Positions 8,701 through 11,434 of a stretch of 11,434 bases of DNA are shown piece after piece. The notes under the pieces are model-generated. The model ran no database searches. It was given only the letters and a program-made list of their open reading frames with translations, and was not told where the DNA came from. Numbering within the stretch: the first letter of the stretch is position 1; every line of letters begins with the position of its first letter. The position numbers and the translations under genes are program-made. Origin of the DNA: JBOFOR01 sp051654865 (GTDB lineage Bacteria; Bacillota; Clostridia; Peptostreptococcales; Peptostreptococcaceae); the NCBI GenBank assembly GCA_051654865.1, contig JBOFYV010000065.1:1-11434 (forward strand), in the 5' to 3' direction.

Positions 8701-11434
8701 TTTGCCCTGTATTTACAGTACCAACATTCACTCCTAAATTCGGATCTGAAGGATTTAGAACTCCATCAACTTTTAATGTTCCTGCTACATAATTTGTTCC
8801 ATTTGGAACTATATCTGTAATAATTACATTATTCGCTGATACATTTCCTGTATTTTTTGCAGTTACTGTATAAGTTACTATATCACCTATATCAGCAAAA
8901 GCCTTATCTACTGCTTTAACAAAATTACCAGGACTCACTAAATCTGCATTATTAACTTGTGTTGTTACAGTATTACTATTCTTTGGTGGTAATCCAGGTA
9001 TAGTTATTATACCTGTATTTGGTATAGGATTTGGTACTGGTAGTGTATTTCCTACTTTTACTTTCCAAGTTATAGTTACTTTTTGAGCTGCACTTATTGT
9101 TGTAATTGTTATTCCAGTAACAATATTACTACCTGTATATGCTGTATCCACTGATAATGAACCTGCTACAAATGATGTTCCTGATGGTGTTACATCCTGG
9201 AATACTACATTATCAATTGGTGCCTTACCTGGATTATCTATTGTTACAGTATACGTGATTGTATCTCCTAAATCTACAAATGCCTTATCTACAGCTTTGT
9301 TTACAACTAAATCTCCAACTGCTGTATTTACAGTATTACTTGTTGCTGTATCTGAAGTAGGAGTTCCATTTGGATCTACTAAATATTTATAATCAACCAC
9401 GGCTTTATTTGGCATAGGATTTGGTACTGGTAACGTATTTATTTTAACAGTAAATACTATTGTCTTAGTTATGCCAGCTGCTATAGGTCCTACATTAATT
9501 CCTGTATTTGGATCTCCTGGATTTGATACTCCATCAACTTTTAAAGTTCCTGCTACATAACTTGTTCCATTTGGAACTATATCTGTAATTACAGCTGGAT
9601 TTGCTGCTGTGCTACCTGAATTAGTAACTGTTATTGTATAAGTCACTAATTCTCCAACTATAGCTAGTGTTTTATCTACACTCTTTACAAGATTTAAAGT
9701 TGCATTATTAACAGTTGTTGTGACGATATTAGTTGTAATTGGAGGTACTCCTGGTATAGTTATTGTTCCTGAATTTGGTATAGGATTTGGTGTTGGAACT
9801 GAATTTCCTACTACAACTTTCCAAGATATACTTACCTTTTGTCCTGCTGCAACATTTGTTACTGTTACACCTGTTTGAGGATTATTTCCTGTAATTGGAG
9901 CATCTGCTATTACTGAACCATCAACAAAAGTCGTTCCTGATGGAATTGAGTCTTGGAATAAAACATTATTAACATCTGCCTTACCTGTGTTCTCTAGTGT
10001 TACAGTATAGGTTAAAGTATCACCTAAATCTGCAAAAGTTTTATCTACAGCTTTATTAGTCACTATATTTCCAACAGCTGTTTGTACAGTGTTACTTGTT
10101 GCTATATCTGATACTGGTACTCCATTTGGATCTACTAAATATTGATAATCTAAACTTGCTGTATTTAACATAGGATTTGGTACCGGTAAGGTATTTATCT
10201 TAACACTAAATACAACCTTTTTAGTTGCACCTGCTGCTATTTGTCCAATATTAGCTCCTACATTTGGATCACCTGAATTTAAAATACCATTTACAGTCAA
10301 TGTTCCCGGTAGATAACTTGTTCCATTTGGAACTACATCTTTCAAAATAACTGTATTTGCAGATACACTTCCTGTATTTGTTACATTAATTGTATAGGTT
10401 ACAATTTCTCCTACAACAGCTACAGATTTATCCACACTCTTCACTGGATCTAAAGTCGCATTATTAACTTGAGTTGTAACTTGATTAGTATTTACTGGTG
10501 GTAATCCTGGTATTGTTACTGTACCTACATTTGGTATTGGATTAGTAGCTGGAAGTGTGTTTCCAACTTGTACTTTCCACGTTATTGTTACTACTTGAGC
10601 TGGAAGAATTGTATTTATAGTAATACCTGTTTGTGGATCAGTTCCTGTAAATGTTACTCCTGCTGGAACACTTGTTATCGTTAATGATCCCGATACATAA
10701 CTTGTTCCTGATGGTGTATTATCTTGGAATTGAGCATTATTTATAGGTGCCTTTCCTGTATTTGTTAAAGTTACAGTATACGTTACCGTATCTCCTAAAT
10801 CTGCAAAAATTTTATCTACAGCTTTTAGAATTACTAAATCTCCAACAGCTGTATTTACAGTATTACTTGTAGCTGAATCACTTACTGGTAAACCATTAGG
10901 ATCTACTAAATATTGATAGTTTATTGTTGAAGTATTTGGCATTGGATTCGGTACTGGTAAGATATTTATCTTAGCACTAAACACTATAACTTTTACCCCA
11001 CCTGCAGCTATTGGTCCAACATTTACTCCATTGTTTGGATTTCCAGGATTCGGAACTCCACCTACTGTTAATGTTCCTGGTACATAGCTTGCTCCATTTG
11101 GAACTAAATCAGTAAATATTGCTGGATTTGCTGCTATATTGCCTGAGTTTGTAACTGTAATTGTATAAGTTACAGTGTCACCTACAGATGCCTGTGATTT
11201 ATCTACTGATTTAACTACTGATAAAGTAGCATTATTAACTTGAGTTGTAACCGGATTAGTCTTTACTGGTGGTAATCCTGGTATTTTTGCTGTTCCTACG
11301 TTTACTATAGGGTTTGTATTTGGAATAGTATTATCAACATTTACTTGCCATCTTATTGTTACAATTTGGCCTTCACTAATTGTAGTAATAGTCAAACCAC
11401 TTTGAGGATCTGTTCCTGTAAATGCAGCATCTAC
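5753..11434 (-). CDS. Giant DUF11-repeat protein with C-terminal SPOCS domain (5' end outside window)
   Basis: The frame is open to the right edge; a TTG at 11395-11393 is an internal Leu codon and not a start, because 13 further codons (VDAAFTGTDPQSG) continue the repeat pattern. At least 1893 residues are present: the end of one repeat, 13 full DUF11 repeats of about 123-135 aa, then SPOCS (6175-5756). Each repeat opens with (V/N)K(S/A)VDK and carries GDTVTYTxTxxNTG, a D..P.G..(Y/F)V.G(T/S) turn and a G(V/I)xx(G/T)xI strand. The upstream six alternate between two types, A with VDPNG and B with IPGLPP. SPOCS motifs include FKLIVNGVLNQVVEY, TVHSAHYKVPFSSFIVLPED and VEDVYYKE. DUF11 modules build extended surface structures and SPOCS occurs in SipL, so a spore-surface filament or layer is a reasonable inference. 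Signal peptide and total length cannot be judged. Confidence 0.93.
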   Translation of the reverse strand, partial: VDAAFTGTDPQSGLTITTISEGQIVTIRWQVNVDNTIPNTNPIVNVGTAKIPGLPPVKTNPVTTQVNNATLSVVKSVDKSQASVGDTVTYTITVTNSGNIAANPAIFTDLVPNGASYVPGTLTVGGVPNPGNPNNGVNVGPIAAGGVKVIVFSAKINILPVPNPMPNTSTINYQYLVDPNGLPVSDSATSNTVNTAVGDLVILKAVDKIFADLGDTVTYTVTLTNTGKAPINNAQFQDNTPSGTSYVSGSLTITSVPAGVTFTGTDPQTGITINTILPAQVVTITWKVQVGNTLPATNPIPNVGTVTIPGLPPVNTNQVTTQVNNATLDPVKSVDKSVAVVGEIVTYTINVTNTGSVSANTVILKDVVPNGTSYLPGTLTVNGILNSGDPNVGANIGQIAAGATKKVVFSVKINTLPVPNPMLNTASLDYQYLVDPNGVPVSDIATSNTVQTAVGNIVTNKAVDKTFADLGDTLTYTVTLENTGKADVNNVLFQDSIPSGTTFVDGSVIADAPITGNNPQTGVTVTNVAAGQKVSISWKVVVGNSVPTPNPIPNSGTITIPGVPPITTNIVTTTVNNATLNLVKSVDKTLAIVGELVTYTITVTNSGSTAANPAVITDIVPNGTSYVAGTLKVDGVSNPGDPNTGINVGPIAAGITKTIVFTVKINTLPVPNPMPNKAVVDYKYLVDPNGTPTSDTATSNTVNTAVGDLVVNKAVDKAFVDLGDTITYTVTIDNPGKAPIDNVVFQDVTPSGTSFVAGSLSVDTAYTGSNIVTGITITTISAAQKVTITWKVKVGNTLPVPNPIPNTGIITIPGLPPKNSNTVTTQVNNADLVSPGNFVKAVDKAFADIGDIVTYTVTAKNTGNVSANNVIITDIVPNGTNYVAGTLKVDGVLNPSDPNLGVNVGTVNTGQIITLVFSVKVNVMPNPNPMPNKADVIYNYTVDPVQPPKSASGSTNTVTTQVNNADLVSPGNFVKAVDKTFADIGDTVTYTVTAKNTGNVDANNVIVKDIVPNGSAYVVGSLKVDGVLNPSDPNIGINIGTIAPGNNVVIVFSVLVNTLPNPNPMPNKADITYNYIVDSTLPPKSNSGSTNTVKTQVNHGEIKPENAVKSANRVVTTPGDVITYTVAFKNTGNTNINNVVVRDVVPVGTIFVPGTVKVDGVLDPVASPIIGIKISTVAPGETVVVSFNTTVQEGAPSVLTNTATIDYSYNVDPNLPPKVKTVQTNPVNVDTLNPNLSIVKSSDVSGALVGDTIRYTLNITNNGEIDLANIIIKDPLTSEIQFDDNMTLNGIAIGGNIVSGVNIGTLTIGKSAVLSFNAKVISLPADGKIENISNAKYDYTVSGQTFSKTAISNENVVIVYNPKLDVTKLSNKASVKVGDTFTYTITATNSGNIVINNAMVKDSLPAAFQVQSIKVDGVAVVGDLNTGINVGTLSIGQSKVISVTIKVISDLVDTFFNIAVVNGTIIVDPDKPVRPVTGEGKDPKGVTVFNPKLELVKSVDKQYAIVGEELTYTIIAKNTGDIALDNIQVSDVLASELDFIEGSVIVDGVSMPLANIISGVNVGTILPGKSKTITFKANVLSDKVKEVSNVSVASYEFTLPGVQPQSGGSNSEQVVVKIERAHIIVAKTVDKDSISLGELLTYTVVLTNDGTLDALNVIFKDKLPVETQLVNGSFKVDGKVINSVDIGNGVNIGTIKAGSSVTVKYTVTVIDSNCSGLLINEASVQFKYVLPDGTIGTTQSIPDSLSRTTVKLNISTFKQISVDEYLRIPSQKPDMEGINSISATIDIVNTHIIKTPIDYSNESQRLTGFKLIVNGVLNQVVEYTACVPEQTVHSAHYKVPFSSFIVLPEDFTECSRIEVQGIVEDVYYKEQDSRCFFKNVTVLLVAKIMKCME
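6176..11434 (-). repeat. Tandem array of DUF11 coding repeats (about 387-bp unit)
   Basis: Unit boundaries, placed at the first Val/Asn/Leu/Thr of the VKSVDK-like motif, fall at 11215, 10828, 10444, 10057, 9688, 9301, 8920, 8515, 8113, 7720, 7336, 6949 and 6562, ending at 6176. Six units measure exactly 387 bases (129 codons); the others range from 369 to 405. The first six full units alternate A-B-A-B-A-B, giving a higher-order period of about 756-771 bases. The next three are A-like, and the last four are more divergent. Only coding repeats are involved; no frame is broken. Confidence 0.9.
8516..8975 (-). repeat. Near-identical 55-bp segments 405 bp apart marking a recent unit duplication
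   Basis: Bases 8516-8570 and 8921-8975 agree at 51 of 55 positions. Both encode the linker VNNADLVSPGNF with its flanks. Their spacing equals the length of the repeat between them (8516-8920). No other junction in the array has this linker, so these two repeats probably arose by a later single-unit duplication. Confidence 0.7.

Noticed and set aside
11393..11395. TTG as the start codon of the giant gene
   Set aside because: The frame stays open upstream to the window edge and those codons complete the conserved T-G-x-D-P-Q-(S/T)-G repeat motif, so the gene begins beyond the window.
6176..11434. Repeat array as CRISPR or non-coding satellite
   Set aside because: The repeats are 387-bp protein-coding units with an intact frame and conserved protein motifs.
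5753..11434. Intramolecular Lys-Asn isopeptide bonds in the DUF11 repeats
   Set aside because: The conserved Lys in VDK and Asn in MPN make it conceivable, but I cannot place the required acidic residue or geometry from sequence alone.

Overview
The window is very AT-rich. Every gene I can support lies on the minus strand, so transcription runs from high to low coordinates. Base composition, heavy use of ATA/AGA/TTA codons, strong purine-rich Shine-Dalgarno sites and the protein families (SPOCS/DUF3794 and DUF11 repeats) all point to a spore-forming Clostridium sensu stricto. I cannot name the species.

In order of transcription the layout is as follows. (1) 11434-5753: the 3' part, at least 1893 codons and open at the right edge, of a giant protein. 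It has one partial and 13 full DUF11-type beta-sandwich repeats followed by a C-terminal SPOCS domain, and ends at a strong hairpin terminator (5621-5670). (2) 5523-4282: a 413-aa protein with two DUF11-like repeats and a SPOCS domain. (3) 4189-2045: a 714-aa protein with about four divergent DUF11-like domains and a SPOCS-like C-terminus. It starts at TTG and is preceded by a sigma-E-like promoter candidate. (4) 2020-1553: a stand-alone SPOCS protein. (5) 1542-1057: a second stand-alone SPOCS-like protein, probably translationally coupled to gene 4. A long hairpin at 1003-1040 follows. (6) 950 to the left edge: the first 316 codons of a protein with an N-terminal SPOCS-like domain and a beta-rich, propeller-like C-terminal part, running off the window.

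All six proteins appear to carry a SPOCS-type domain. This domain is known from SipL, the clostridial partner of the spore coat morphogenetic ATPase SpoIVA. The DUF11 repeats are extracellular-type structural modules, yet the two complete DUF11 proteins have no signal peptide or membrane segment. My working inference is a mother-cell-made, sporulation-linked structural locus: a giant fibre- or sheath-like repeat protein plus smaller paralogues, each joined to a SPOCS docking domain, for the coat, exosporium or an appendage. The domain calls are well supported by sequence. The spore-surface role and the promoter are inferences.

There is no gene-free stretch over 300 bases. The three main gaps are 951-1056 (hairpin), 4190-4281 (candidate promoter and ribosome binding site) and 5524-5752 (terminator and the leader of gene 2). 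I found no tRNA, rRNA, CRISPR array, insertion sequence or plus-strand gene.
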